Shown here one piece after another: positions 30,594-41,200 of a stretch of DNA of 64,000 nucleotides. The DNA lies in IMG/VR virus record IMGVR_UViG_3300034031_000013, positions 1 through 64,000 of that record; one strand, given 5' to 3'. A program made the position numbers and the translations under genes. Each line of letters begins with the position of its first letter. The stretch's first letter is position 1. Below the pieces are notes generated by a model, which worked only from the letters and a program-made list of their open reading frames with translations, searched no databases and was not told where the DNA came from. The stretch is from a virus.

Positions 30594-31945
30594 TATATTT
30601 CCGTTAGGCTAATCTTATCAATAGCGACATTTTTTACCCCATCTCCGGCGGTGTTTACCTCTTCGGCATTTTCATGCAGAACTGCATAGATGTCTACGTT
30701 AGGGCTGTTTTCTGCAAGCGTGAAGTCCATGATGCCGTTATAGTACCCGTTGGTTAACGATGTTATTGAAGCTGTACAATTAGAATCATCAATTATGACA
30801 CCTGTAGAGCCGTTGAACTTTGCTTTTACAAGTAGGTTATTACAGAACAACAAGAAAGTCACAAAATCAAACCCATCAGTGTTAAATCCAAATGCAACTC
30901 TGTAATTTTTACCCGTGACGAGATTGACGGGTACGCCGGATTTGTATACATTATGATCTACAGCGAAAGCTTGAGGGGTGATTTTAGCGGCTGTTAATGT
31001 CCCATCTACCGCTATAGCTGCGTTTAAGTCAAGCGAAGTTCCACCGCTAACTGAATAAGTGCTATTATTGAATTGATAGTCTGCTAAAATATTTACTGCC
31101 GATACGGCGGCTTGGGTTGTTGCACTTTGTGTGGCACTCCAAGCACTATCTACATACCCCGATGCCTGCGACTTAACCCTAAAGTAATAAAGCGTTGAAG
31201 CGGTTAAAGCAGTTTTTGTGTAAGTGTTTAAAGCTCCTGTATAAATTTGCGTTGTCCCTGTAAAATCCGAATTAGAGGCTATTTCAACTATTGAATTGGT
31301 CGCATTCACATCATCCGTCCAATCAGTTTTTATAGAGGTATCGCTTAATACCGTGGGCGTTAAGGCAGGTGTTGTTAGTTGGGTTTGTACACCACCGCCA
31401 CCAGTTAAGGCGGAAAATGCAAAACCGCTGTTAGTCACTGCCAAAACGCTCCCTACTGTAGATGCCCCTGTAAATGTTTGAAGGACAGCCTTGATTAGTT
31501 CTGCAAATGCAGGGATATTTGGGTCTACTCGCTTAAAGGCAGGTTCCTCGCCCTGCGCTGGAACATCAACTAGATCAAACTGCGGAAATTCGTAGCCTGT
31601 TAGAAACTCATCGTCTATCTTCCCATTGTCGTCTAAAAGGTCCTCGCCGCCTCCGCCACCACCGCCTGATGCCAACACAGGGGTTAGTAAGTCAACAAGA
31701 GCTGACTTAGTGCCCGAAAACGTTACACCATTTACCTGAACCGTATCGACCGTTAGATTAATCGAATAATAATCGCCAGGGTCTTTCTCACCACGCCCTA
31801 CCTCGACATAAACACCATTAGCCGTTTCCTCTACCGTAGAGGCTTTATTTACGTAGCTCCGAACGATAGGCGCATTAGTGTAACTGTTGACGGAGAGGCT
31901 TATGGTAAAGCCCGATGAATCTGATGTGAAAGCGTATGTTGCCAT
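30593..31945 (-). CDS. Tail fibre protein with fibronectin III-like domain, 450 aa
   Basis: N-terminal attachment-like part, a Gly-rich linker (SGGGGGGGED, about 95-104), then a fibronectin type III-like domain ('TYTKTALTASTLYYFRVKSQ', 'YVDSAWSATQSATT') and a C-terminal carbohydrate-binding-like jelly-roll. Such proteins link or decorate tail fibres. First gene of its own late transcription unit (promoter at 31990-32024). Confidence 0.75.
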   Translation of the reverse strand: MATYAFTSDSSGFTISLSVNSYTNAPIVRSYVNKASTVEETANGVYVEVGRGEKDPGDYYSINLTVDTVQVNGVTFSGTKSALVDLLTPVLASGGGGGGGEDLLDDNGKIDDEFLTGYEFPQFDLVDVPAQGEEPAFKRVDPNIPAFAELIKAVLQTFTGASTVGSVLAVTNSGFAFSALTGGGGVQTQLTTPALTPTVLSDTSIKTDWTDDVNATNSIVEIASNSDFTGTTQIYTGALNTYTKTALTASTLYYFRVKSQASGYVDSAWSATQSATTQAAVSAVNILADYQFNNSTYSVSGGTSLDLNAAIAVDGTLTAAKITPQAFAVDHNVYKSGVPVNLVTGKNYRVAFGFNTDGFDFVTFLLFCNNLLVKAKFNGSTGVIIDDSNCTASITSLTNGYYNGIMDFTLAENSPNVDIYAVLHENAEEVNTAGDGVKNVAIDKISLTEI

Positions 31946-31958
31946 TTAGTATCCTTTT

Positions 31959-32013
31959 AAAAGCGAAAAGCCCTACTGTTTTATGTACTTAAAAATACAC
32001 TAAACAATAGGGC
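31959..32013 (-). terminator. Terminator enclosing a late promoter
   Basis: In the minus-strand RNA, GCCCUAUUGUUU (32013 to 32002) pairs with AAACAGUAGGGC (31981 to 31970), including one U-G pair, then UUUUCGCUUUU. The loop holds the -7 box of the fibre promoter (31990-31997). Same design as at 25931. Confidence 0.72.
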
Positions 32014-32024
32014 GCTTTTGGCGG
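31990..32024 (-). promoter_or_regulatory. Late promoter (tail-fibre unit)
   Basis: -7 box TATTTTTA on the minus strand (31990-31997), 13-bp gap, late element GGCGCTTTTGGCGG on the plus strand (32011-32024). Confidence 0.75.
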
Positions 32025-32045
32025 AATAGGTGGGGTTCTCTAGTG

Positions 32046-32465
32046 CTAAGTGTCGTACTTTTTTGGCAACCGTTCCTCTAACAGCGTAAACAGTTTAGTA
32101 AAGTGAATACTTGTTTCTTCGTTTCGTTGATTTTGAGTGCGTATAAAGCTCTCTAATTTTGAGTCTATCTTAACTACCTCTTTTTGGTTTTTCATCATCA
32201 CCTCGTCTAGCTTTCTGCCGTACTCGCCAAACTTCTTTTCATTAGATTCTTTCTCCCAATGCACTTGACTCGCAAGCAGTGAAGCCTTCCCTTCCATTTC
32301 GCGCTGGGCGAGAATCGTAGCCTTATTGGCTAGCTCCTTCTCTGCTAGTAATTGCCCTGACTCTAGCTTCTCTTGAGGTTTACGGAAGAAGTGGTAAACG
32401 GAAAAGATAAATCCTAGAATACCTCCTACGCTTAGTATGTTCGGTAGTGTTATTTCAAATCCCAT
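32046..32465 (-). CDS. Membrane-anchored coiled-coil protein, 139 aa
   Basis: One transmembrane helix near the N-terminus (ILSVGGILGFIFSVYHFF) and a long helical coil rich in Lys and Glu. Resembles phage accessory proteins near tail spikes or lysis genes (anchored coil facing the cytoplasm or periplasm). Function not determined. Last gene before the terminator-promoter at 31959-32024. Confidence 0.6.
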   Translation of the reverse strand: MGFEITLPNILSVGGILGFIFSVYHFFRKPQEKLESGQLLAEKELANKATILAQREMEGKASLLASQVHWEKESNEKKFGEYGRKLDEVMMKNQKEVVKIDSKLESFIRTQNQRNEETSIHFTKLFTLLEERLPKKYDT

Positions 32466-32507
32466 TGCTATGCGCTGAGTTGTTGTTTAAATCGTGATTG
32501 TAAATTG

Positions 32508-34286
32508 TTAATCATTGCCTCCGACAATCGCACCCATAGCATCGCGCCAGTTAGTACCGTCATAATGAATTATTTTATTAAGAGTTAAATCTATTATTGT
32601 TCTGCCCGTATCTGGATTAGATGGACGGTTTGCAGTACTTAAACGTTGAATGCCAAGTTTCATAGTTCCATCCTGAAAGAAACTGAAAAGCTCTTTCCCT
32701 GAATTAATTAAGGAAAATCTTGGAATACTAAAAAACGCGATATCTGAAACGATCCCGTAGAACCAATTCTTTGCAGATTCTCCCGCTGTGTCAGTGAAGG
32801 CATTACCAGTATTTCCGTCTGTGGCGAAAAATGCGTTTAATAATGATTGTCGTCCGGCTGTACCTGTCCTGTACTTACCGCGAGATCTAAACTTAACAAC
32901 ATCATTCCCGCCATCGCCCCCCTGAATAGACCCAGCTTCAAAACCGTCCTGCAAAGCAAGTTTCCCTGACAGGTTTTTAATAATATCCTGCCCTCCAATC
33001 TTAAGCTTATTCCCATACTCGGATGAACCTGCCCCTGTTATTGAAAGCAGTGTTACACACTCTTGTATGTCATTCCCTGTAATGATATTATCATTTGAAC
33101 CGTTTATCTCTCTTACACCGTATTCAGGAGCTGCACCAGGAAAAGGTTCCCCTACTATTGAACCAATACTATTGCTGAGAACTCTGACCCCGTGAGAATT
33201 ATCAATCAAGATGGCAGATTCCTCACAATATTGCAGGTCGTTATTGGTTATTGACACTTGACCGCTCTCGATTACTCTGACTGAACATCCTCCAGTATTT
33301 AATACCTCATTACCTGAAATAAATACATTAAAAGACTTCTTGATAACAATCCCATTTCCTGTTCCTTCGCGCCCTGTACTTATAAAGTTGTTGGTTATTT
33401 TAACATCAAATAATTTATTACTCCCTAAATCACCCTCTACTATTATCCCATCTCCCTTAATTGAGTCAATATCGCAATGGGAAACCACCAGAAAAGTACC
33501 AGGGAATGCGCCAGTTGAAACATAACGTATACCTGTAGCTAACTCTTGGGCGGAGTCTGCCGCTCCTAAATGACACCTATCAATCAATACAGAAGGCATA
33601 TCAAGTAAGTCGATATAGAAATCAACTATGTTCAAGAAACTACATTCGGCTATATTTAAGAATGTTCCACCACCCGAACTGCGTATACCGAATCTGTTTC
33701 CCGCAAAATGACAGTTTTTTATTGTTGAATATAGTGGCGTGATTAATTCTGCTCCGTATTCAAAGTACCCAACAATCCTAAGATTAGATAGTAAAAATCT
33801 TGAAGCCCCGTTTACTTTTATAGCTGAACAACCAGCTTTTGAGTTCCAAAAAAAAGACAGTCCTGAAATTACGTTATAGGTATTGCTTAAAATAAAGCAA
33901 GCATCGCCAGCAGTTACAGGTCTAATTTCCGCCAACGTAGAATCGCTGAAAACTTTCTGCCTATCCTGTAGTGCTATATTTGATATATTATAAATGCCTT
34001 TTGGCACTCTTATATCAAAACCACTAGCAACAGCCTTTTGGAAAGCAGCGGTATCGTTTGCGAAACCATCTCCAACTGCCCCAAACCAACTAACATCAAC
34101 CGCCCCTGTGAAGTTTCTTTTAAAATATTCGCTACCTAATTTACGATAGATCACGCCATCGCATTTAGCATTCGACATAGCCGAGCCATCGGAATATGCG
34201 GTAACCTTGCTATAAGTAAAGCTTTCGCCTGTATTGCTGTCTAGTATGCCGTAAAGCGTATCCTGAATCCTTTGAACTTGCGCCAT
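32508..34286 (-). CDS. Tail spike, right-handed beta-helix (pectate-lyase-like), 592 aa
   Basis: The N-terminus carries a short virion-attachment part, then the marker 'VDVSWFGAVGDGFANDTAAFQKAVA', the usual entry to a pectate-lyase-type beta helix. Repeats with the pattern 'ITNNFIS', 'ISGNEVLN', 'VRVLSNSIG' run from about 150 to 420. The C-terminal 150 residues may be a trimerisation or maturation domain. Such spikes bind and often cut surface polysaccharide; catalytic residues cannot be assigned here. Confidence 0.85.
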   Translation of the reverse strand: MAQVQRIQDTLYGILDSNTGESFTYSKVTAYSDGSAMSNAKCDGVIYRKLGSEYFKRNFTGAVDVSWFGAVGDGFANDTAAFQKAVASGFDIRVPKGIYNISNIALQDRQKVFSDSTLAEIRPVTAGDACFILSNTYNVISGLSFFWNSKAGCSAIKVNGASRFLLSNLRIVGYFEYGAELITPLYSTIKNCHFAGNRFGIRSSGGGTFLNIAECSFLNIVDFYIDLLDMPSVLIDRCHLGAADSAQELATGIRYVSTGAFPGTFLVVSHCDIDSIKGDGIIVEGDLGSNKLFDVKITNNFISTGREGTGNGIVIKKSFNVFISGNEVLNTGGCSVRVIESGQVSITNNDLQYCEESAILIDNSHGVRVLSNSIGSIVGEPFPGAAPEYGVREINGSNDNIITGNDIQECVTLLSITGAGSSEYGNKLKIGGQDIIKNLSGKLALQDGFEAGSIQGGDGGNDVVKFRSRGKYRTGTAGRQSLLNAFFATDGNTGNAFTDTAGESAKNWFYGIVSDIAFFSIPRFSLINSGKELFSFFQDGTMKLGIQRLSTANRPSNPDTGRTIIDLTLNKIIHYDGTNWRDAMGAIVGGND

Positions 34287-34288
34287 AA

Positions 34289-34663
34289 TTATATATCAAA
34301 TAAATCGTCAGAAAAAACGACTGCCAAATCGTCAAAGGCATCGTCAAAAGTTGCTTTTGATACACCCTCGGATACTATGGTGATGTTGGGTATAACTATT
34401 CGTGTATTTATCATAGGTTGTTCTATACTGGCTGCATCAATGGCTTTTAAAAGGAGTGAATGAATTTTTTGCGTTTGGTCGTTATTTACACTATCCTCCA
34501 AATCTATATCAAGGCTGTTTATTAAAATGCCTAAATAGATTAGATGATGAACATTGTTGTTTTTGGAGCCGTTTTTAAGAGATGTGGAATGTTCTTTTAG
34601 CTCATCGCTAAAGAATGCCTTGGCTCGTATAAGCGTAGTAGTTATTTCAGATAGCTCTACCAT
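34289..34663 (-). CDS. Hypothetical virion-region protein, 124 aa
   Basis: Helical N-terminal half (RAKAFFSDELKEHSTSL), acidic C-terminal half ending DDLFDI. It lies between a tail-tip-like gene and the spike, 2 bases from one and sharing one base with the other. Could be an adaptor or chaperone for the spike. Confidence 0.55.
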   Translation of the reverse strand: MVELSEITTTLIRAKAFFSDELKEHSTSLKNGSKNNNVHHLIYLGILINSLDIDLEDSVNNDQTQKIHSLLLKAIDAASIEQPMINTRIVIPNITIVSEGVSKATFDDAFDDLAVVFSDDLFDI

Positions 34664-35148
34664 TACACAAGGAGGTCTAAGTAGGTGTTTGCGTTGTCGA
34701 TGTTCTGTTGGTAGGATACCTGTTTCCCTGCTAAAAATCTGTCGCTCATGTAGCCGTTTATAAACAAGGATATGTTAGACAGATGGCTATTGCTCTTTGT
34801 ATTACAGCAATGACCGTTTAAGATAGCTTCGTTAAGCTTAGTTGCAGTAATGCGGTGCGTTGGGTACTCCCACGTTAAGGAATAAGAAGCGATTCCTGCC
34901 AGTGTTAGAGACGCTATTAGCAGATAATCTTTGGTCTTGGTAAACGTCCTTACATTGTCGGAGTCATTGACAAAATCAAGCGTAGCAAGAGTGTTTCCGT
35001 AAACATCCTTTACGACAATTTTATTCGTAGTGAAATTCGACTTTACATAACCCTGATCGTTCGATATATCGAAGCTTTGCTGCGTTACGGTAACCAGAGT
35101 GCCGTCAGCACTTTCAGTAAGGGAGAATTTAGGTACAAAACTTGCCAT
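34663..35148 (-). CDS. Virion-associated protein, 161 aa
   Basis: Start taken at the ATG at 35148, because the longer frame would begin inside the -7 box of the promoter at 35167. N-terminal half is beta-rich like a small tail or decoration domain ('TLVTVTQQSFDISN', 'VVKDVYGNTLATLDF'); the C-terminal half is helical. First gene of the late unit that includes the spike. Confidence 0.6.
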   Translation of the reverse strand: MASFVPKFSLTESADGTLVTVTQQSFDISNDQGYVKSNFTTNKIVVKDVYGNTLATLDFVNDSDNVRTFTKTKDYLLIASLTLAGIASYSLTWEYPTHRITATKLNEAILNGHCCNTKSNSHLSNISLFINGYMSDRFLAGKQVSYQQNIDNANTYLDLLV

Positions 35149-35166
35149 CTTTAATTTGTTCTTTAT

Positions 35167-35201
35167 CAAAGATAACCTCTACATAAAGGCGGTTTTGGCG
35201 G
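35167..35201 (-). promoter_or_regulatory. Late promoter (spike unit)
   Basis: -7 box TATCTTTG on the minus strand (35167-35174), 13-bp gap, late element GGCGGTTTTGGCGG on the plus strand (35188-35201). Directly after the terminator of the giant gene. Confidence 0.8.
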
Positions 35202-35215
35202 TTTTAAGGGGTACG

Positions 35216-35238
35216 AAAAAGGGAGAAATTAATCTCCC
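35216..35238 (-). terminator. Terminator after the giant virion gene
   Basis: GGGAGA (35221-35226) with TCTCCC (35233-35238); on the minus strand a TTTTT run follows. Seven bases past the stop of the 2043-aa gene. Confidence 0.8.
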
Positions 35239-35244
35239 TGTATA

Positions 35245-38200
35245 TTATTCTTCTTCGGCTTTCAGCGTTAGGTCATATTCGCCTTTCCCTTTTTGGTAGT
35301 CTTTCAATATCTTATCCTTAGAATACGCATTGACTTCGCTCTTAAGTTTGTTTTTAGCAGTAATTGCCGCCGCCTCTTTCGACTCTCCTTTATCTATTGC
35401 TTTCTTAGTTACAGTAGCTAGGATTGTTTCGCCATGCTTGGCTATGAACTCTTTCTTATAAGCCTGACGCTCTCTGATTTGCTTTGGTGAAAGCTGATAG
35501 GTTTTAGACTCTCCGTCTTTTTCTACCTTGATGTAGATTAGTTTAGGGGATACGCCCGATACGGCTTCCTTAGCGGCTTCGGTGGCTTCTTTCTTTACCG
35601 CCCCTATTTCTTTCTCAAATTCCTGTACGGTCATTTGAGCATACTCGCTAAACCTAGATTTAAGGTTGCCTTTGATGTATTCTCCGTAAGCCTGTTTGTA
35701 TGTCTTAAATTCGTCTTTCGTTGGCGTTCTTTTTTCAAAAGTTTCAGGGTCGAATACCTCTACGTCGTTTCTGTGTTTCTCAAAAAACGATACGTTCTTT
35801 TTGGCAAGTAGCATACGTAACTTCTCATCTTTATCCTTATCTAAAAACTCAGGCGTTCCGTAAGTGTTCATATTTACCCCAAAGAAACTTAGCGCAATCA
35901 AAAAAGATGACATTGTTTCGGGATGCTCTTTACGTAGCTCATCAATCCCTTGCGTCCATATTGGGGCTGTGGCTGCCCACATTTCACTTTCGGCGTCGAA
36001 CATCTGTCCTTTTCTTTCGTCAAGTATTCGGTATCCTACCCCTGATAATGGCGAGAATTTATTTGTGCTGAATCGCATAAGCAAATCCCATCTATTCGGG
36101 CTGAATGCGTTCTCGCCTAGATTTATTGTCTTACTGGACGAGGCTGATTTGTAATTACCTGTGAACTCCCTTGCAAATAGTATCACATTCTGATTAAGCC
36201 CTCCGAATAGGTCGATTCTTGTATTTCCAATTCTAAGTTTCATGAAATCATTGCTCACTGGATTGAATACATCAGGGTTCTCATCTTCGTCGTTATCATC
36301 TCTGAAAGACTTTATCGCAAGCGTCAAGGTTGTTGCTACGGTAATAAATGTAGCCATCTTTAATGTTGCTCGTTTTGCTACAACAGGGCTCGTGTACCAC
36401 ATATGCCCCCAATATCCAGGATTCGTAAGCGATAGCGTTGCTGTTATCTTTCTCGGAGCAAAGAATACTACAGCTAATTCCTTAGCAACAGGCTCGGCGA
36501 ATCTTAATCTGCCCCTGAATGTAATATTATTAGCCGCATTAGCCGCTATTTCATACTGTCTTGGGTCACTCTCGAACGTAATACCCTTAGCCTTAAGGTC
36601 GGCGGCAAACTGCTTAAACAACTGAACCCTGAGCGTATCGACAACGCCTGTATAAGCTCGCTCTGTGGCTCTGTAAGGATTGAATAATATAGCTCGTTCG
36701 TATAGTTTCCTATTTGTGTATTGAAGTGGGTAAAGCATCCCTTCCCATATTTTATTTATCACCGAACCGCTTAATTGGTAATCTTTTGAGCCTAGCTTTG
36801 TATTGGGGAACTGTAAAGCTAACCCCGATTGCTCCATGACAGAAAATAGCGGGTCTGCTTTTAATTTAGCTAAGAATGTCCTTTCGTAATTTTCCGAAGC
36901 CATGAATTTAAACCCTTCTTTTATCGCTTCGTAGGTTTTAACAGGATTAGTAGATAATGCGGCTACTATTCCCTGTACTCCTAGCGCACTAAAGTCTAAG
37001 CCAGCCTGCAAGGCGCGTTGAAGCCCTGATGTCCATTCTATACTACCGTCTTTAAACTTTTGCCATCCAGTTCTATTAGCCTGTTCATTCTCAAAATGAG
37101 CTTCATCATACTTGCCTCTTACTTCATGTGCTTTCGCCTCAAGTTCCGCTAGTTCTCCATCGGCGAGAACTGGGCTTGGTTTAGATTTAGGCGCGAAGTT
37201 CTTGGCATCTAATCTTTCATTCTTCTCTCTGATAAATTCTTTCAGATATTCTTTCCGTTTTTCACGTCTCTGATTTTCGTCTAATTCTGCTTCTGCCTGC
37301 GTTTTCGGTATTGTTTTTTCAAGGATATTTATTTGACGCTTTAATTCGCGCTCCTTCTCGCTTAATGCGCTATACTCTTTGCCGTCCTTGGTTTTCTTTT
37401 TCCCTATTTCTAAATCTTCAAGTTGGGAATATAGCCTGCCTAACCGTTTTGCTTCGTTGATTTTCTGTTGAAGTGCGTCGGCGGTGCGGTTTACTGTCTT
37501 ACCGTATTTTGTTATAGCATCACGAACCTGCCTTGGTGTAATATCAGGCAAATCCTTTTGAACTTCTGCTTGTACAGCTTCGGTTAAACCGTTAATATCA
37601 GTTACTCCTTGCTCTACAAGGTCACGGATGAAGTTAGAGGGTATAACTAGCTCGCCTTCTTCCACGAACGGTTTCTCAACCACTCCATCTAAATCAACTT
37701 TGCCTTTCCCGCCGATTCGCTCATAAAGCTCAGGTAGCTTCATTTTGGATTCGACGCCAACGGTTTTAAGCATTTCCTTCGCCCACACCTTAAAGTCACC
37801 TTTCGATTCCTTAAGGTTTAATCGAGCATACTCTATAAAGTCTGCTTCAAACCAAATGGTAGCTACACGGGAAATGTCGTTAAACACCCTGTATTTCTTC
37901 GCTAACTCTCTTTTACGGGCTTGCTCCTGTGGGGTAAGCACCGATTTCTTGGTCTTGGCACTTCTTGCAATATCTTCCGCAATATCCTTTACTGCCTGCT
38001 CTTCCTCGGCTTTAATAAAGCGTTGTTCGGCTTCTGCGATTTCTTCTTTTAGTCGGGTGAGTTCTTTGTCGTACTCTTTGAATTTAGCCTCTATTTCGGG
38101 AGAAATATAGCCCTTGTTAACTTTCTTGTACTGCTCGATCTGTGAAACGAGGTTGTAGTCTTTGTCAAGTAAGCCACGACGCAATCTAAAGGCTAGAGAC

Positions 38201-41200
38201 TGTTGCTGTGCAGTAATAACAGCCATCACATCGTAAGCGGTTATATCGTCCTCTAGCTTGGATATTTCTACGTCTGCGCTTGCCGTTGGTTCGCCTTTCG
38301 CAAATTGAGAATTTCTTTCTTTTAATAAATCCCTACGCTTATTATCAAGGGTTGCTTTGTAATAGATAAGCGCAACGACCTCTTTAGGCTGTAACGCCCT
38401 TCTGTTGCCTTTTACTTTCTTGCCTATGCCGACAATCTCGTCAACTATTCCTTTGGGATTTATCTCGCCTGTCTCGACAATCTTCTGCCCTAACTCGTGC
38501 ATCTCCTTGTCTTTGATTTTGTCAAGGTTTACACTGGCAATAATATCGTCGGAAACTAAACCTTTCTTGATACCTGATACATTTTCATTTGCTTCTTTCT
38601 TAGCTTCGGATTCTTGCTCTGATTTTGCTAGTTCCTCGTATTCTTTTTCAATATGGGAAGTGAATTGCTTATCAAACTCTCCCTTATCCTCTAATCCTTT
38701 ATACCAATCAGTTTTACGAACATAAGCTAACCCTGCTTCTATTGCATCAGCTAATTTAGCCCCCGTACGAAGAGTTTCCGCGATAACGGTTAATGATCCG
38801 TCCCATGCAAGATCGAAGCCTGACGAGGCTTTAAATCCCTTTAGTTTGGATATTTTACCTTGTTCTATTTTATCGGCAAGGGAACGTAGGGGATCTCCTG
38901 CTTTTGGATTCGATTGTGCAAATTTTGCACTTACTGCGACCTTAGTTTCTACTTCGGCAATAACGCCCGATTGTTGCCGATCGGCAGAAGAAGCACCTTC
39001 GCTTTCTAAAAGCGCACTGGATACTTCCTTGTTGGCTGTTTTTAATTCATTTATTTTATCTAATAGTGTCGATAGTTTAGCACCGGGGCCACCATTAGCT
39101 TTATAAAATTCTACTTCTTTATCTTCATCATCAAAAAGCCGTGAAAGTTCCTTTTCAGCTTCAATATAGGAGTCAGACTCTGAATGATCTGATTCATCAT
39201 CCAATTGTTGTACAGATTCTTTACGGGCTATAGTGTCTTTATCTTTCCCTTTAACTTCATTATAAAAATCAGCAAAAGCCTCTGACTTTAACTTGTCATT
39301 ATTAGGATCATATTTTTTACGGAAAGCGTCGGCTACTTCTTTAGGAACGTCAGCTATGTTCTCAACTTTTTTTAGTGCATCCTTAAAGTTCTTGGAATCA
39401 TTTACGGCGTCAATAAAAGGTTGGAATGTTTCTATCGAGATTTTAGGTGCATCTAATTGTGATTGCTCAGAGGCGGGTGCAATCTGTTCTGTTTGCACTT
39501 CTTCTGAATTTATATTTTGCTGGTAATCAAAAACATCCTTGGGTATCTCGCGCTTATTTTTACCATCAACGGTCATGTAATATTTTACCGTTTCGCCGTC
39601 AGGCATAAGACTATTCTTGTCTTTATATACAGGCTTCTTCTCTTCAAAAAACTTGTAATCCTTGCTCCATTTATTATCATCAATAAATTGCTTCCAAGAT
39701 AAAGTTTCGCTGTTCTCCCAATTCGACGGCTCTTTATACATTCCTCGGATATTGAGGGAGCTTTGTTTTATTGGCTCAGTAAGGGCTTTAGGTAAGGCAT
39801 CCTCATTATCCCCTTCGGGTATAGCATTAACCAATTCATCTTTTATACCCGATTTGGTAGAATTTGGCTCAATAGCTTCTACTTGCTTGTTTAACTCTGC
39901 TATCTTATTCTCTGCATCGGCAACCGTTTCTTTTGATACACTAGGGTCTTTAGCAACTACTTCCAACTTATCAATCGAGGCTGTGATTTTATCAACCTCT
40001 TGCTTTTGTTGGGGAGAAAGGTTTTCATCCTTGTGGGTATCTTCCTCTATAGCTGTGGCGATATTAGATACGCTCTGCTGTAAGTTCTCTGCAATAACAG
40101 CTTTAGCTTCGGGACTAACATTTGTGTTGTTTAAATCGGCTTGCAATCGCTCTACGGTGGCGGCGTTTTCAGTTACGGCTTGTTTGGCTTTAGGGCTTAC
40201 TGCTAATCTTGATAACTTACCAACGCCTCCTGCGGCTCCTGAACCTACCACGCCCATTACATAAGCCTCTAGTCCTTTCTTAGAGAACATAACCTCAAGG
40301 GCTTTCTCAGTCACCTTTAGTTCGTCCGTTCCTTTCCCTAGTTCTGTATTGGCCGTTTCAAGTCCTGCCTGCACCCACTCTGTAACACCCTCCTTGTTTA
40401 CCTCGAACATAAAACTAGCAACTTTTTTCATGGCAGTGCCTTTCAGCTTACCCATCATTAAGTTACTAGCTCCTTTTAATCCAATCCCCTCAAGCACACC
40501 ACCTAATGTTCCTATTGCGGCAGGTATCCCTAATTCAGCATCACCTTTCTTGTATAACTCTTCTACAGATATTCCTTTGGATTTAGCTTTTTCAGAGTTA
40601 AACTTTACTATGGCATCTCCAACCGTTTCAGTATAAAGACCTGCTCCTCCTGTGAGTACAGATGGGATAGCTGTACTAACAAGCGAACCCATTGCATCAA
40701 CAACGCCTGCGGCAAGTCCTGGAATATTAAAATTCCTTGCGTTGTCTACAATTCCTTGTGTTGGTTTGATTTGCTTCTCTAACTCAGCTAATTTATGATA
40801 AGCCTCGTTGCGAACATCTTCTATTTCTCTGTCGCTTTGTAAGGAAAATCCACCGTTTGCGTCATATTCTATTCGAGGGAGTCTAAATAAACCCGCCGTA
40901 GCTTCTTTACCTAGAATACTACCTAATATATCCGCTGAACCTGTGTTTAGGTGAGGTATAAAACCTTTTAGCTTTGTACCAATGTTAGATAAGGTATTGC
41001 CTGTACTTTCAAGGAAGCCTTGTTCTTCTTGAGGTTTTGCTACCTGTTTAGTTACAGGGGCTTTATACCCCTTATTTTTCTCTATAAATTCTTTTTGCTT
41101 TTCTGGGGAAAGAACAGTCGGAGCCAGTGGCTTAGTCTGCGTACTTTGAGGGAAACCTTGGTCGCCAATTCCACCAAAAACGGAGTTCCCTGATCCACTC

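Noticed and set aside
35721-40636. Many long plus-strand open frames opposite the giant virion gene
   Set aside because: They mirror the codon pattern of the minus-strand gene, have odd Ser/Leu-rich products and no start signals.
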